Numbered from the stretch's first letter, positions 35,321 to 44,574 are shown. The stretch is DNA of 64,000 nt from Microbacterium sp. MYb62 (GCF_002979475.1 NZ_PCOY01000002.1:124001-188000); one strand, 5' to 3'. Program-made: numbers and translations. The notes: a model not told the origin generated them from the letters alone.

Positions 35321-36506
35321 CCGCCACCTCCCGCTCATCGCTGATCGTTCCGCCGCTGATCCGCACCACATGGGCGTGCAGCACCACGGGGATATCCTCC
35401 TCCACCGCCGCCGTCACCACCACCTGCTCGTACCCTGCCGTCAGGGTGGCGAGCCGTTGACGCCGGTCGGCATCGAGCTCGGCGAAGACGTCGTCGAGAA
35501 TCAGCACCGGGTCGCCGGCGGGGGATTCGCTGCGCAGGAGCTCGGCCGATGCGAGTCGCAGCGCGAGGGCGACCGACCACGACTCCCCGTGAGAGGCATA
35601 CCCCTTCACAGGAAGATCGCGGACCCGCAGCACCAGATCGTCGCGGTGCGGACCGGTGAGAGTGAGTCCGCGGTCGAGCTCGCTCGATCGCTTGGCAGCG
35701 AGCGACGCGCGGAACAGGTCTGCGATGTGCTTCGGATCACCGAGCCGGTCGATGCTCGACTCCGCCGCGGCATCGCCGGCGCCGTCCTCGTCCTCTTCCG
35801 GATCAGCACCGCCCACCGACAGCGCCCATTCCAGCTGCGGACGATGGTCTTCGCCGGCGATCGCCTCGTAGGCATCGGCGACCGGCTGCTGCAGATCCAC
35901 GGCCAATCGCTGGCGTGCGGTGATGATCTCGGATCCGAGGGAGACGAGCTTGTCGTCCCAGACATCCAGCGTGCTCAAGCCCTCTCCACGGATGCCGCGA
36001 GCCCGCGCCGACTTCAGAAGGGCGTTGCGCTGCTTGAGCACACGATCGTAATCGGCGAGGACGGCCGCCAGACGAGGAGTGCGCTGGATGAGGAGCTGAT
36101 CGGTGAAACGACGCCGCGCCGACGGATCTCCGCGGACGATCTGCAGATCTTCGGGCGCGAACAGGACGACATGCGCGTAGCGGGGGAGCTCGTTCGGCTT
36201 CGACGGCGAGCCGTTGATGCGCGCCTTGTTCGAACCCTGCCTGTTCACCTGGATCTCGGCGAGGACCCGGCGCTCTCCGTGGGAGAGACGTGCGCGGATG
36301 ACCGCGAACTCCTGCCCGTCCCGGACCATCGGCGCATCAGACGACACCCGGTGGGATCCGAGCGTGGCCAGGAAAACCACGGCCTCCGCCAGATTCGTCT
36401 TCCCCTGACCGTTACGTCCGACGAGAACGTTCGGGCCACGGTGGAGGGTGAGTTCAGCGGTCGCGTAATTGCGGAAATCGACCAGACTCAGGTGCTCCAC
36501 AATCAC
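35313..36506 (-). CDS. recF: RecF recombination/replication-repair ATPase
   Basis: 397 residues. Walker A GRNGQGKT (30-37), the ABC-type signature region near LDRGLTLTGPHRDDL, and Walker B VLILDDVFAELD. RecF loads RecA at gaps through RecOR. Usually co-transcribed after dnaN, but here 216 nt separate the two, with a palindromic repeat and a TAGGCT box 6 nt before the GTG. That suggests an independent leaderless transcript. Confidence 0.95.
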   Translation of the reverse strand: MIVEHLSLVDFRNYATAELTLHRGPNVLVGRNGQGKTNLAEAVVFLATLGSHRVSSDAPMVRDGQEFAVIRARLSHGERRVLAEIQVNRQGSNKARINGSPSKPNELPRYAHVVLFAPEDLQIVRGDPSARRRFTDQLLIQRTPRLAAVLADYDRVLKQRNALLKSARARGIRGEGLSTLDVWDDKLVSLGSEIITARQRLAVDLQQPVADAYEAIAGEDHRPQLEWALSVGGADPEEDEDGAGDAAAESSIDRLGDPKHIADLFRASLAAKRSSELDRGLTLTGPHRDDLVLRVRDLPVKGYASHGESWSVALALRLASAELLRSESPAGDPVLILDDVFAELDADRRQRLATLTAGYEQVVVTAAVEEDIPVVLHAHVVRISGGTISDEREVADD

Positions 36507-36512
36507 GGAGTC

Positions 36513-36518
36513 AGCCTA
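36513..36518 (-). promoter_or_regulatory. -10 box of recF (leaderless)
   Basis: TAGGCT on the minus strand, 6 nt before the GTG at 36506. Confidence 0.55.
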
Positions 36519-36576
36519 CCTTCGGGGTCTGACACTTGATTCTGCTCGTTGGTCGCGTGGTTTCGGGAGATGTGGT

Positions 36577-36641
36577 GCTCCCTTCGTTCGCAGAGCGGGT
36601 TCCCTCCCGCTTCGCGGGCCCCTCCCGATGCTCGCTCCGGG
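36577..36641. repeat. Palindromic intergenic repeat, copy 2 (inverted)
   Basis: Reverse complement of the core of the 12043-12110 element, with about one difference per ten bases. Flanked by short complementary arms GGTGCTCCC and GGGAGCATC. It lies in the recF-dnaN gap. Confidence 0.7.
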
Positions 36642-36722
36642 AGCATCGTCACCTGCGACGGTCCCGTGGATCGGCTGAAAGGCTGATCCGGGAACGTTTC
36701 GGGTAGGGGGAAGCGGAAGGGA

Positions 36723-37865
36723 TCAGCGAAGGAGGAGGTTGGGCTGAAGCAGGTACTTGAACGAATCGAGGCCCGCCTGGTCGACCGAGGTCTGGCTCGT
36801 GATGAGCACGGGGCTCAGCTTGTTGGCGTTGTCGCTCGAGGTGAACGTCACGCGGACGAACTCGCTCTTGACGGCGCCGAGAGCCTCGATCAGGTACTGC
36901 GGGTTCAGGCCGAGCGTGACCTCGTCTCCTCCGGAGAGGATCGCGTCGACAGACTCGGATGCTCGTGCGTGGTCTCCGCCGGACGCGTCCATGGTGACGC
37001 TGTCGTTCGAGAATGTGAAGCGCAGGGGAGCGGCGCGGTCGAGCACCAGCGACACTCGACGCACGGCCTCGACGAGGTCGGCGGTGTTGACGACCGCGTA
37101 GTGGTCCGTCTGCTCGGGGAACAGTCGCCGCACGGGCGGGAAATTGCCCTTGATCAGCAGAGAAGTCACCGTCTTGTTGCCAGCGGTGAAGGCGATGATC
37201 TCACGGTCGCCTGCTCCGGAGAACGCCACCTGGATGGTTCCGGCGTGGCCGAAGGTCTTGCCGACCTCGAGCAGCGTGCGGGCGGGGACCAGCGCCGTGG
37301 CCTCGACGGCTTCGCCATCCCACGGCACATCACGCAGGGAGACCCGATAGCGGTCTGTCGCGACCAGGCTGAGGTTGTGTCCCGAGACCTCGAGCTGCAC
37401 ACCGGTGAGGACGGGAGTCACGTCATCACGGGACGCGGCGAACCCGACCTGTGCGATGGCGGTGCCGAAATCGTCGGCCGGTACGACACCGGATGATCCG
37501 GTGACCTCGGGGATGGACGGGTATTCCTCGACCGGCATTGCGGCGAGGGTGAAGCGCGCCGACCCGCAGGTCACCGCGATGCCGCCGTCTTCCTCGACGG
37601 CGATCTCGATCGGAGCGTTCGGAAGGCGGCTGGCGATGTCGGAGAGCAGTCGGCCGTGGACCAGGATCGTGCCCGGGGTGTCGACGGTCGCCTCGATGGT
37701 CGTCCGCGCCGATGCTTCGTAGTCGAAGGCCGAGAGCGTGAGACCGGAACCGTCGGCTTCGATCAGCACTCCGGCGAGGATCGGCTGGGGATTGCGCTGC
37801 GGCAGAAGCTTGACGACGAACGAGACGGCCTCGCTGAAGACATCGCGGTTGACCTGAAACCTCAC
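36723..37865 (-). CDS. dnaN: DNA polymerase III beta clamp
   Basis: 380 residues from GTG 37865 (start MRFQVNRDVF), with AAGGGAG upstream. Three clamp domains are of normal length. Motifs such as FDYEASARTTI, PNAPIEIAV and the C-terminal YLLQPNLLLR are typical. The ring tethers polymerase to DNA. It is directly downstream of oriC, in the same direction as dnaA. Confidence 0.97.
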   Translation of the reverse strand: MRFQVNRDVFSEAVSFVVKLLPQRNPQPILAGVLIEADGSGLTLSAFDYEASARTTIEATVDTPGTILVHGRLLSDIASRLPNAPIEIAVEEDGGIAVTCGSARFTLAAMPVEEYPSIPEVTGSSGVVPADDFGTAIAQVGFAASRDDVTPVLTGVQLEVSGHNLSLVATDRYRVSLRDVPWDGEAVEATALVPARTLLEVGKTFGHAGTIQVAFSGAGDREIIAFTAGNKTVTSLLIKGNFPPVRRLFPEQTDHYAVVNTADLVEAVRRVSLVLDRAAPLRFTFSNDSVTMDASGGDHARASESVDAILSGGDEVTLGLNPQYLIEALGAVKSEFVRVTFTSSDNANKLSPVLITSQTSVDQAGLDSFKYLLQPNLLLR

Positions 37866-38023
37866 GGGTGCTCCCTTGTCGTCGAACTGTGATGCGTTGT
37901 CATCGGCCCTGCCGGTGCAGGGCTTCCCATGCTAGCCCCACACTCCGGCGTATCCCTACGCCGAGGTTCTTGTGATCCGTTCGTCGGGTCGTCCCCACCG
38001 TCTGGTGATCGGATCGCGCTCTT

Positions 38024-38252
38024 GAATGACTTAACTCCTTAACGGTGTTAACAGCTGTGGATACTGTGGATAAGTCGGTGGATAGCAAGAGCGAGTAGGG
38101 AACTACACAGTTGTCAGTTGTGGAAACCCTGAGGAATCCGCGGGTTACCGGCATCCAGGTCCATTGAGGCCTCCCCGGAGTTATCCACAGGTTTGGCTGA
38201 TCGGCCCACATTCATCCCGATGGAATCCACGGTCATCCACAAGTTATCCACA
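38024..38252. other. oriC: Chromosomal replication origin oriC
   Basis: Non-coding gap between dnaN and dnaA (37866-38363). Perfect DnaA boxes at 38065-38073 (minus sense), 38181-38189 and 38244-38252; near-consensus boxes at 38056-38064, 38078-38086, 38118-38126 and 38233-38241. An AT-rich block with TTAACTCCTTAACGG and GTTAACAG (38024-38055) is a candidate unwinding element. The dnaA-oriC-dnaN order is the classic actinobacterial origin. Confidence 0.9.
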
Positions 38253-38300
38253 TGTGCATAGAGGCATCTATCGGTCGATGAGAATCCCTGTCGGGCACGC

Positions 38301-38346
38301 AAAAAGGGGAGGCCCGCACCCGTTCAGGTGCGATCCTCCCCTTTTT
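38301..38346 (-). terminator. Terminator of dnaA
   Basis: AAAAAGGGGAGG (38301-38312) pairs with CCTCCCCTTTTT (38335-38346), with an inner GCACC/GGTGC stem. It ends 17 nt after the dnaA stop and separates dnaA transcription from oriC. Confidence 0.88.
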
Positions 38347-38363
38347 CTCGGAGATGCGGCGCG

Positions 38364-39755
38364 TCAGCGTCGTCCGAGCTGTGTGGTGATCTCGGTGACC
38401 TGGTTGTAGATGGAGCGACGCTCCTTCATGAGCTCGCTGATCTTCTTGTAGGCGTACATGACCGTGGTGTGGTCGCGGTTGCCGAACAGCTGCCCGATCT
38501 TCGGAAGCGAGAGGCTCGTCCGTTCGCGACACAGGTACATGGCGATCTGTCGGGCGGTGGCGATCTGCTGCGACCGACTGGAGCCGTAGAGATCGTCGAC
38601 GGTGAGTTTGAAGTACTGCGCGGTCGCCGTGATGATGTCGGTCGGCGAGATGATGTTGTCCTCGGCCGTGTCGATGATGTCGCGGAGCACCGTCTGCGCC
38701 AGAGAGATGTCGAGCGCCGAGCGGTTCAGGCTGGCGAAGGCCGACACCCGGATGAGGGCGCCCTCGAGTTCGCGGATGTTCGACGAGACGACGGTCGCGA
38801 TGTACTCCAGCACCTCGTCGGGTATGTGGAGCGCCTCGCTCTGCGCCTTCTTGCGGAGGATCGCGATACGCGTCTCGAGGTCCGGCGCCTGGACATCGGT
38901 GATCAGACCCCACTCGAACCGGCTGCGCATCCGATCCTCGAAGCCGGTGAGGTGCTTCGGGGCGACGTCGCTGGTGATCACGACCTGCTTGTTGTGATCG
39001 TGCAGGGTGTTGAAGGTGTGGAAGAAGGCTTCCTGTGTCTCCGCGCGGCCCTGAAGGAACTGGATGTCATCGATCAGGAGGATGTCGACGTCGCGGTAGC
39101 GCGCCTGGAAGGCGGCGCCGCGGTTGTTCGCGATGGAGTTGATGAAGTCGTTCGTGAACTCCTCGCTCGAGACGTAGCGGACCTTGACGCCGGCGTAGAG
39201 CGACTGGGCGTAGTCGCCGATGGCGTGCAGGAGGTGGGTCTTGCCCAGCCCGGAGTCCCCGTAGATGAACAGCGGGTTGTAGGCCTTGGCGGGGGCTTCG
39301 GCGACGGCCACCGCTGCGGCGTGGGCGAATCGGTTGGACTGGCCGATGACGAAGTTGTCGAACGTGTACTTGGGGTTCAGGCGCGATTCGTGACGCAGCT
39401 GGGTCGGCTGCTCCATGGGCGATTCCACGCGTGCCTGCTCGTGGCGGCCGAAGTCGCCGACCGCGATCGGTGCCGTCTGCTGCTCCGCCAGCTCGTGATT
39501 GACCACGACGCGGTACGAGGTGACCTCCTCACCGATGTGGGAGAGAGCCTCCATGATCGGGAGTCGGAGACGCTTGTTGATCTGCGCGGCGGTGAGGTCG
39601 TTCGGCACCTCGAGATACAGGGTCGCCGACATGACGCCGGCGGGGACGGCCAGGCTCAGGAAGCCCTGCAGCTGCGGGGTGACGCGGTCGTCATCGACCA
39701 GTAGCTCCTGCACCGTGGTCCAGATGGGAACATCGGGCTGGGCTGGTGATGACAT
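38364..39755 (-). CDS. dnaA: Chromosomal replication initiator DnaA
   Basis: 463 residues. Domain I (about 8-85); a short linker; the AAA+ domain with Walker A GDSGLGKT (166-173) and Walker B LLIDD (226-230); domain IV with the DnaA-box binding signature RDHTTVMYAYKKI near the C-terminus. It binds TTATCCACA boxes in the adjacent oriC and opens it. Boxes also lie upstream of its own start, suggesting autoregulation. Confidence 0.98.
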   Translation of the reverse strand: MSSPAQPDVPIWTTVQELLVDDDRVTPQLQGFLSLAVPAGVMSATLYLEVPNDLTAAQINKRLRLPIMEALSHIGEEVTSYRVVVNHELAEQQTAPIAVGDFGRHEQARVESPMEQPTQLRHESRLNPKYTFDNFVIGQSNRFAHAAAVAVAEAPAKAYNPLFIYGDSGLGKTHLLHAIGDYAQSLYAGVKVRYVSSEEFTNDFINSIANNRGAAFQARYRDVDILLIDDIQFLQGRAETQEAFFHTFNTLHDHNKQVVITSDVAPKHLTGFEDRMRSRFEWGLITDVQAPDLETRIAILRKKAQSEALHIPDEVLEYIATVVSSNIRELEGALIRVSAFASLNRSALDISLAQTVLRDIIDTAEDNIISPTDIITATAQYFKLTVDDLYGSSRSQQIATARQIAMYLCRERTSLSLPKIGQLFGNRDHTTVMYAYKKISELMKERRSIYNQVTEITTQLGRR

Positions 39756-39800
39756 GACGCTCCGGACGAGGCTCGGTGAGGGGCCGCGGAAGAAGGCTGC

Positions 39801-39916
39801 CCCTGTGGATAACTACGGATGCCAACGGTAGTCATCGCGGCCACGAACGGCAACCTGCCGCAGAGAATCAGGGCGTGAGAGGTGTTCGGTGCAGGCGCGA
39901 AGGCTGTGGATAGCTC
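39801..39916. promoter_or_regulatory. DnaA boxes in the dnaA promoter region
   Basis: TGTGGATAA (about 39803-39811) and the near match TGTGGATAG (about 39903-39911) lie in the 186-nt gap upstream of dnaA. They are probably sites of autoregulation by DnaA. Confidence 0.6.
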
Positions 39917-39941
39917 CTGTGTGTACCGGCCGGGAACGTGC

Positions 39942-40565
39942 TCAGTCGGCGTCGTACTCGCAGCTGACGGTTCCGGAATCGGAGGTCTCTTCGACGACGA
40001 GCTCGTCGTTCCAGTAGATCTTGCAGCCGACCGTCTGGTTCTCACTGTCGCTCGGCGCGGTGATCGTGATCCACGTCGATGACTTCGCCGTGGTGTACTG
40101 AGCGCTTCCCACCGCCGGCCAGGGAAGCGTCCTGGTCTCGGTATCGCCGCTGAAGGACGCGGTCACTCCGGCCTGCGGTCCTGTGCCTTCGAGTTGAACC
40201 CGATTCAACGGGGGCGACCAGATGCCGACGATGAAGACGATGAGCAGCACGATGTCGATGAGGAGGGCGGTGAGGCCGGCAGCCAGTCCCAGACTCGCGG
40301 AGCCTCGCGATCCGGCTCCTGCGCGCCGCGATCGACGACCGAGGACGATCGCCACGATGGCGCCGGCCGCGGCGACGACGAAGACGGGGATGATCCAGGG
40401 ATTCTGGAGCGCGTAGTACGGGATGAGGAGCGCTGCCGTGAGCACCAGAGAGATGATTCCCACCACGATCGCGAGGCTGGCGATCGTCCGTGCGGCCGTG
40501 CGATCCGTCCCGTCGGCTTCTGAGACCTCGGATCCGCTCACGGAACCGATCGGTTGGTCAGTCAT
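39942..40565 (-). CDS. Membrane protein of unknown function
   Basis: 207 residues from ATG 40565; the longer open frame upstream overlaps the opposite-strand gene. An N-terminal cytoplasmic stretch, then three or four membrane helices (about 26-50, 57-75 and 92-115) with a basic RRSRR loop, followed by an extracytoplasmic domain of about 85 residues with two cysteines (QTVGCKIYWNDE and TVSCEYD) that may form a disulfide. The layout resembles DUF4190/DUF4333-type secreted domains. Function is unknown. It sits divergently from the next gene, in the island between dnaA and rpmH. Confidence 0.8.
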   Translation of the reverse strand: MTDQPIGSVSGSEVSEADGTDRTAARTIASLAIVVGIISLVLTAALLIPYYALQNPWIIPVFVVAAAGAIVAIVLGRRSRRAGAGSRGSASLGLAAGLTALLIDIVLLIVFIVGIWSPPLNRVQLEGTGPQAGVTASFSGDTETRTLPWPAVGSAQYTTAKSSTWITITAPSDSENQTVGCKIYWNDELVVEETSDSGTVSCEYDAD

Positions 40566-40709
40566 CGCGGCCTCTCGGTAGGAAGATACTCCCGCTGCTT
40601 CGACGGTTCGATTAGCATACCGGCGGGGGGAACGACCGACTTCCGGCTCGCAGTGCGCGACCGGATTCGTGACGGCGGCTCTCCCTCGACCGTAACGGGG
40701 GGATGAGCA

Positions 40710-42032
40710 GTGGCCGGATATGCAGAGCTCGACGACATCATCGGCAAGATGAAGCGCGCCGCCATCGATTGCTGGATGGCTGATCAGGGCTTCGACCCCG
40801 TGTGGGGAAACGAAGGCACCTACGCGAAGTGGGGATGGGCTCCGTACCAGTACTTCCGCCCCGAAGCCGATGGCTCGGGGGGAGGTGGGAGCGTCGGTTA
40901 CGGCGATGGTGTGTCGTGCGCCGCGGAGTTCGACGCGATCCGCGCGGCGATCGACGGGGTCGTCCAGAGATGGCGCGGCCTTCCTGACGGGTCGGCATGC
41001 GCCGATCCCCAGAGCGCCGCGAACTCTGCAGCGGCATCGCTCGGGGCCGCTGGGACGGATCCGAATGCGATCGGTGGAAGCGATATCTCCACGTCGAACG
41101 GCACGATCTCCGAACTGGTGCTGAACCGGATGGATGGAAGTTTCCGCGACCCCTTCATCGACAAGTACTTCACGCAGTTCTCCGCGGTGCACCCCGGCAT
41201 CGGGCAGGCGGCGAAGATCCTCCAGGCGAACTACGCCGCATGCGGTGCGATGTGGCCCGCGGTCGGAGACGACGTGGCCACGATCTGCGACAGTGCGCGG
41301 GTGGCGTGGGAGACGCAGGCGAAGAATTCCTCCGCGGCGACGGCGACGTTCCAGCTGACGGTTCTCGCTGCTGTGGCGGGTGCGGTCGGTTCGGTCGTGA
41401 CCGCCGGCGCAGGTACCGTCGCTGCTGTCGCCGGCCTCGGCGGAGTCGCGCTCGCGGCGAACACGGCCGTTGCCGGGATCACGGCGAATGCTGCCGTCTC
41501 GGGCAGCTCGTACGGTTCGATCCTGGAATCCCTGGTGAAAGCCTTGGACACTTTGGATGAAGCGATCACCAAGCAGGAGAAGGCCCTGGCCGAGATGCTG
41601 ACGTCGGCCGATTCCACGATGCGCGGTGACATCGCGAGCTATAACCTCGATGCGTCGACGCTGGCGGAGTACCCGGTTCAGGACAACGCGATGCGGATGG
41701 ACCGGACCGACGCGAACATCGTGTCACGGAACATGGGTCGTATCGAAGAGACCCTCGCCGAGGCCAGATCCGCTTTCGGCAGCGCCCCCACCAGCGCCCC
41801 GACGTCGCGAACGTCGGGGATCGGACGATCTTCGACGGGCACGCACGCGGAGGCGACGGCCCTGCACGGTCTGGTCGCCCGCTGTCTCGATCTCACCATC
41901 TCCGAGTATTCGCGCGGGCATGACCTGTTCGATGCGACGGCGGCGGACTACTTCAACACCGACGCGAACGCCGAGCAGACCGTGAGAAACCTCCTCGCCG
42001 ATGAACGTCTGACCGTAGACCTGGGAGTGTGA
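40710..42032 (+). CDS. Large helical protein of unknown function, possible secreted-effector type
   Basis: 440 residues from GTG 40710. A tryptophan-rich N-terminus (CWMADQGFDPVWGNEG) precedes long helical stretches. A 50-residue Ala/Gly/Val-rich hydrophobic segment (214-263) is followed by a coiled-coil-like region (271-299). It has no signal peptide. The architecture, long helices plus a central glycine-rich hydrophobic core, resembles WXG100/LXG-type proteins exported by type VII systems, but no secretion genes are in view and I do not recognise the family. The downstream gene looks like an immunity-type partner. Confidence 0.75.
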   Translation: MAGYAELDDIIGKMKRAAIDCWMADQGFDPVWGNEGTYAKWGWAPYQYFRPEADGSGGGGSVGYGDGVSCAAEFDAIRAAIDGVVQRWRGLPDGSACADPQSAANSAAASLGAAGTDPNAIGGSDISTSNGTISELVLNRMDGSFRDPFIDKYFTQFSAVHPGIGQAAKILQANYAACGAMWPAVGDDVATICDSARVAWETQAKNSSAATATFQLTVLAAVAGAVGSVVTAGAGTVAAVAGLGGVALAANTAVAGITANAAVSGSSYGSILESLVKALDTLDEAITKQEKALAEMLTSADSTMRGDIASYNLDASTLAEYPVQDNAMRMDRTDANIVSRNMGRIEETLAEARSAFGSAPTSAPTSRTSGIGRSSTGTHAEATALHGLVARCLDLTISEYSRGHDLFDATAADYFNTDANAEQTVRNLLADERLTVDLGV

Positions 42033-42037
42033 TCACG

Positions 42038-42520
42038 ATGGAGAGTCGCTATCTCGGACCCATCGAACTCGACGGCGGTGCCGGGGGCGGTTCGATGGAA
42101 GCGGTCATCGATTTCGCCGGAGATCAGGTTCCCACGCGTCTGGAGATCGACTACCCCGATCGGCTCACCCAGACGCTCATCGACGACATCGACGTGATGC
42201 TGGACTATCCCGACGTCGCCGACGGCATCGCCCGTGAGACGATCGAGGGCGCCATGCGGCGTGACGACTCCGCACCCTCCCAGCTGTTTCAGGTCTGGGA
42301 GCGTGCGCGCTGGGGCCGGGAGAGCTCTGTGGAGCAGTTCCTGGAAAGCCTCCGACCGACGAAGATGATCATCACACCGGATGGCGGCCGAGCGAACCTC
42401 GATCGAGTGGTCCTCTCGTACGGTGTCCGTGATACTCCCGTCGCGGGCACCATCACCGTTCGCCTGCTGCAGTCCGCACCACCGGAGGTGGACCGCGCTC
42501 CCGCCGGCGGGTTCGGATAG
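42038..42520 (+). CDS. DUF2004-like protein
   Basis: 160 residues from ATG 42038, with GGGAG about 10 nt upstream; a GTG at 42029 that overlaps the previous stop is a less likely start. The N-terminus MESRYLGPIELDGG and following acidic residues resemble DUF2004, a family of small soluble proteins often found next to polymorphic toxins as likely immunity proteins. It starts 6 nt after the preceding gene, so the two are co-transcribed. Confidence 0.7.
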   Translation: MESRYLGPIELDGGAGGGSMEAVIDFAGDQVPTRLEIDYPDRLTQTLIDDIDVMLDYPDVADGIARETIEGAMRRDDSAPSQLFQVWERARWGRESSVEQFLESLRPTKMIITPDGGRANLDRVVLSYGVRDTPVAGTITVRLLQSAPPEVDRAPAGGFG

Positions 42521-42538
42521 AGTCGCGGACGCGCAGAT

Positions 42539-42567
42539 TTGCTCTGTGCGCCAGGAAGACGTACCCT
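42539..42567 (+). promoter_or_regulatory. Promoter of rpmH
   Basis: TTGCTC (42539-42544), 17-nt spacer, TACCCT (42562-42567), in the gap ahead of rpmH. It fits the housekeeping sigma pattern. Confidence 0.5.
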
Positions 42568-42652
42568 AAGTCGGTTGACTTATGCCATTTTTGGCAGTTC
42601 CCCATGTCTCCGGTCGAAGTGAATCCGGTGGCAGCATTCCCGGAGTGATCCC

Positions 42653-42790
42653 ATGAGCAAGCGCACCTTCCAGCCCAACAACCGTCGTCGCGCCAAGAAG
42701 CACGGCTTCCGTGCCCGCATGCGCACGCGTGCCGGCCGCGGCATCCTCGCTGCCCGCCGTGCGAAGGGCCGCACCGAGCTCTCTGCGTAG
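42653..42790 (+). CDS. rpmH: 50S ribosomal protein L34
   Basis: 45 residues, [18 protein letters not shown] with the [17 protein letters not shown] tail; length and sequence are diagnostic. GGAG upstream. First gene of the rpmH-rnpA-yidD-yidC-jag-rsmG operon; 6 nt before rnpA. Confidence 0.98.
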   Translation: MSKRTFQPNNRRRAKKHGFRARMRTRAGRGILAARRAKGRTELSA

Positions 42791-42796
42791 TCCGCT

Positions 42797-43153
42797 GTGC
42801 TCGCCCGCCCGTATCGGCTGACCCGCGGGAGCGACTACCGTCTGGTCGTTCGTCGTGGCTCCCGCTGTGGTGGGGCGCGCGTCATCACGTCGATGCTGTC
42901 GACGGGTGAGAGCAGGGCCGCGAGGTTCGGATTCATCATCAGCAAGCAGGTAGGTACTGCAGTGGTGCGCAACACCGTGCGTCGTCGGCTCAAAGCCGTG
43001 TGCGCGGAGGCGCTCCCACGCGTCCCCGAGGGCACGGATGTCGTCATCCGTGCCCTTCCTGCATCCGCGATCGCGTCGTTCGCCGAGCTAGAGGCGGATG
43101 TTCGTCGTTGTCTCGGCAGGCTCGCCCCCTCGTCGACCGCGGGATCATCATGA
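42797..43153 (+). CDS. rnpA: Ribonuclease P protein component
   Basis: 118 residues from GTG 42797. The RNR motif reads ARFGFIISKQVGTAVVRNTVRRRLKAV (key RNTVRRRLK near 55-63). It assists the RNase P RNA in 5' tRNA maturation. Its stop overlaps the yidD start by 4 nt. Confidence 0.96.
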   Translation: MLARPYRLTRGSDYRLVVRRGSRCGGARVITSMLSTGESRAARFGFIISKQVGTAVVRNTVRRRLKAVCAEALPRVPEGTDVVIRALPASAIASFAELEADVRRCLGRLAPSSTAGSS

Positions 43154-43500
43154 CCGCGTTGCCCGCCTCGTCGATCGGCACGGCACAGGTACAGCCACAG
43201 GATCTGCTGCGTGGCATCCCGCTGGTCCCCCGCAATCTCGTCCTGGGGTTCCTCACGGGTTATCGCAAGGTGATCTCTCCGATGTACGGAGATGTCTGTG
43301 CGTACTACCCCAGCTGTTCCGCCTACGCTGTAGGTGCGGTACAGCAGCACGGCGCTGTGAAGGGAGCGGTGCTCTCGGCATGGCGTATCCTCCGCTGCAA
43401 CCCCTGGACCAGCGGAGGCGTCGACGACGTCCGTCCGCATCAACACTTCCGCTACGACCTGACTGCACACGGTTTCGTCGTCCCTTCCCGAAAGGACTGA
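43150..43500 (+). CDS. yidD: Membrane protein insertion efficiency factor
   Basis: 116 residues from ATG 43150, inside the rnpA stop. The characteristic YRKVISPMYGDVCAYYPSCS (about 36-55) is followed by the HGAVKGAVLSAWRILRCNPW signature with Cys residues. It helps YidC in membrane protein insertion. It has a longer N-terminus (about 25 residues) than E. coli YidD. Confidence 0.95.
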   Translation: MTALPASSIGTAQVQPQDLLRGIPLVPRNLVLGFLTGYRKVISPMYGDVCAYYPSCSAYAVGAVQQHGAVKGAVLSAWRILRCNPWTSGGVDDVRPHQHFRYDLTAHGFVVPSRKD

Positions 43501-43503
43501 TCG

Positions 43504-44574
43504 GTGGGTCTTGACCTTCTGCTAGCCAGCACCACTCCCAGCGACGCCCCCGCTGCGGGTGGCTTCGATCTGATCGGCACCATCCTGTGGCCGCTCAAGT
43601 GGGTCGTCGAGCTGATCCTCGTCGCGTGGCATTGGCTGCTCACCGCCGTCGGTCTGCCCGCCGCATCCGGCATCACCTGGGTGCTGTCGATCGTCGGACT
43701 CGTCATCGTCGTCCGAGCTGCCCTGATCCCGCTCTTCGTGAAGCAGATCAAGAGCCAGCGAAAGATGATGGAAATTGCTCCTGAACTGCGAAAAGTTCAG
43801 GAGAAGTATCGCGGTAAGAAGGATCAGCTCTCTCGCGAGGCCATGAGCCGCGAGACGATGGCGCTGTACAAGAAGCACGGCACGACACCGATGTCGAGCT
43901 GTCTGCCTCTCCTCGTGCAGATGCCGATCTTCTTCTCGCTGTACAGCGTTCTGAGCGATGTCAGCAAGCACGCGAAGGCCGGCAGTGGCGGTGTCGGGCT
44001 GCTCAGCCCGGAGCTCACCAAGGAGTTCTACGACGCCAAGCTCTTCGGTGTCGCCTCGCTGCACGAGACCCTCGGCAATGCCGTCGACGCCAAGAACACC
44101 ACCGCGATCGTCATCCTGGTCACGCTCGTCGTGCTCATGATCGCTTCGCAGTTCTTCACCCAGCTGCAGATCATCTCGAAGAACCTGTCGCCCGAGGCCA
44201 AGACCGGCCAGGCGTACCAGATGCAGAAGATCATGCTCTACGTGCTGCCCCTGGGCTTCATCTTCTCGGGTGTCTTCTTCCCCCTCGGCGTCGTCGTGTA
44301 CTGGTTCATCTCGAACCTCTGGACCATGGGACAGCAGTTCCTCGTCATCCGTGAGATGCCGACTCCGGGTTCGGAAGCCGCCAAGGCTCGGGAAGAGCGC
44401 CTCGCACGCAAGGGCAAGGCGATCGACTCCTCGGGCAAGGTCGTCCCGATGGCCGCATACGAAGCCGAGCAGCAGCGTCTGCTGGAAGAGGCGGAGAAGG
44501 CGAAGGCCGAGGCCCCCAAGCGTCAGCAGCCGGTCGGCAAGAAGCGTTCGAAGAAGAAGGGGAGCGGTTCGTGA
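43504..44574 (+). CDS. yidC: Membrane protein insertase YidC
   Basis: 356 residues from GTG 43504. It has five membrane segments; the conserved hydrophilic-groove Arg is in VIVVRAALIPLFVKQ, and the PMSSCLPLLVQMPIFFSLY block is typical of the family. The cytoplasmic tail is Lys/Glu-rich (KKRSKKKGSGS). It inserts proteins alone or with Sec. It overlaps jag by 4 nt. Confidence 0.97.
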   Translation: MGLDLLLASTTPSDAPAAGGFDLIGTILWPLKWVVELILVAWHWLLTAVGLPAASGITWVLSIVGLVIVVRAALIPLFVKQIKSQRKMMEIAPELRKVQEKYRGKKDQLSREAMSRETMALYKKHGTTPMSSCLPLLVQMPIFFSLYSVLSDVSKHAKAGSGGVGLLSPELTKEFYDAKLFGVASLHETLGNAVDAKNTTAIVILVTLVVLMIASQFFTQLQIISKNLSPEAKTGQAYQMQKIMLYVLPLGFIFSGVFFPLGVVVYWFISNLWTMGQQFLVIREMPTPGSEAAKAREERLARKGKAIDSSGKVVPMAAYEAEQQRLLEEAEKAKAEAPKRQQPVGKKRSKKKGSGS

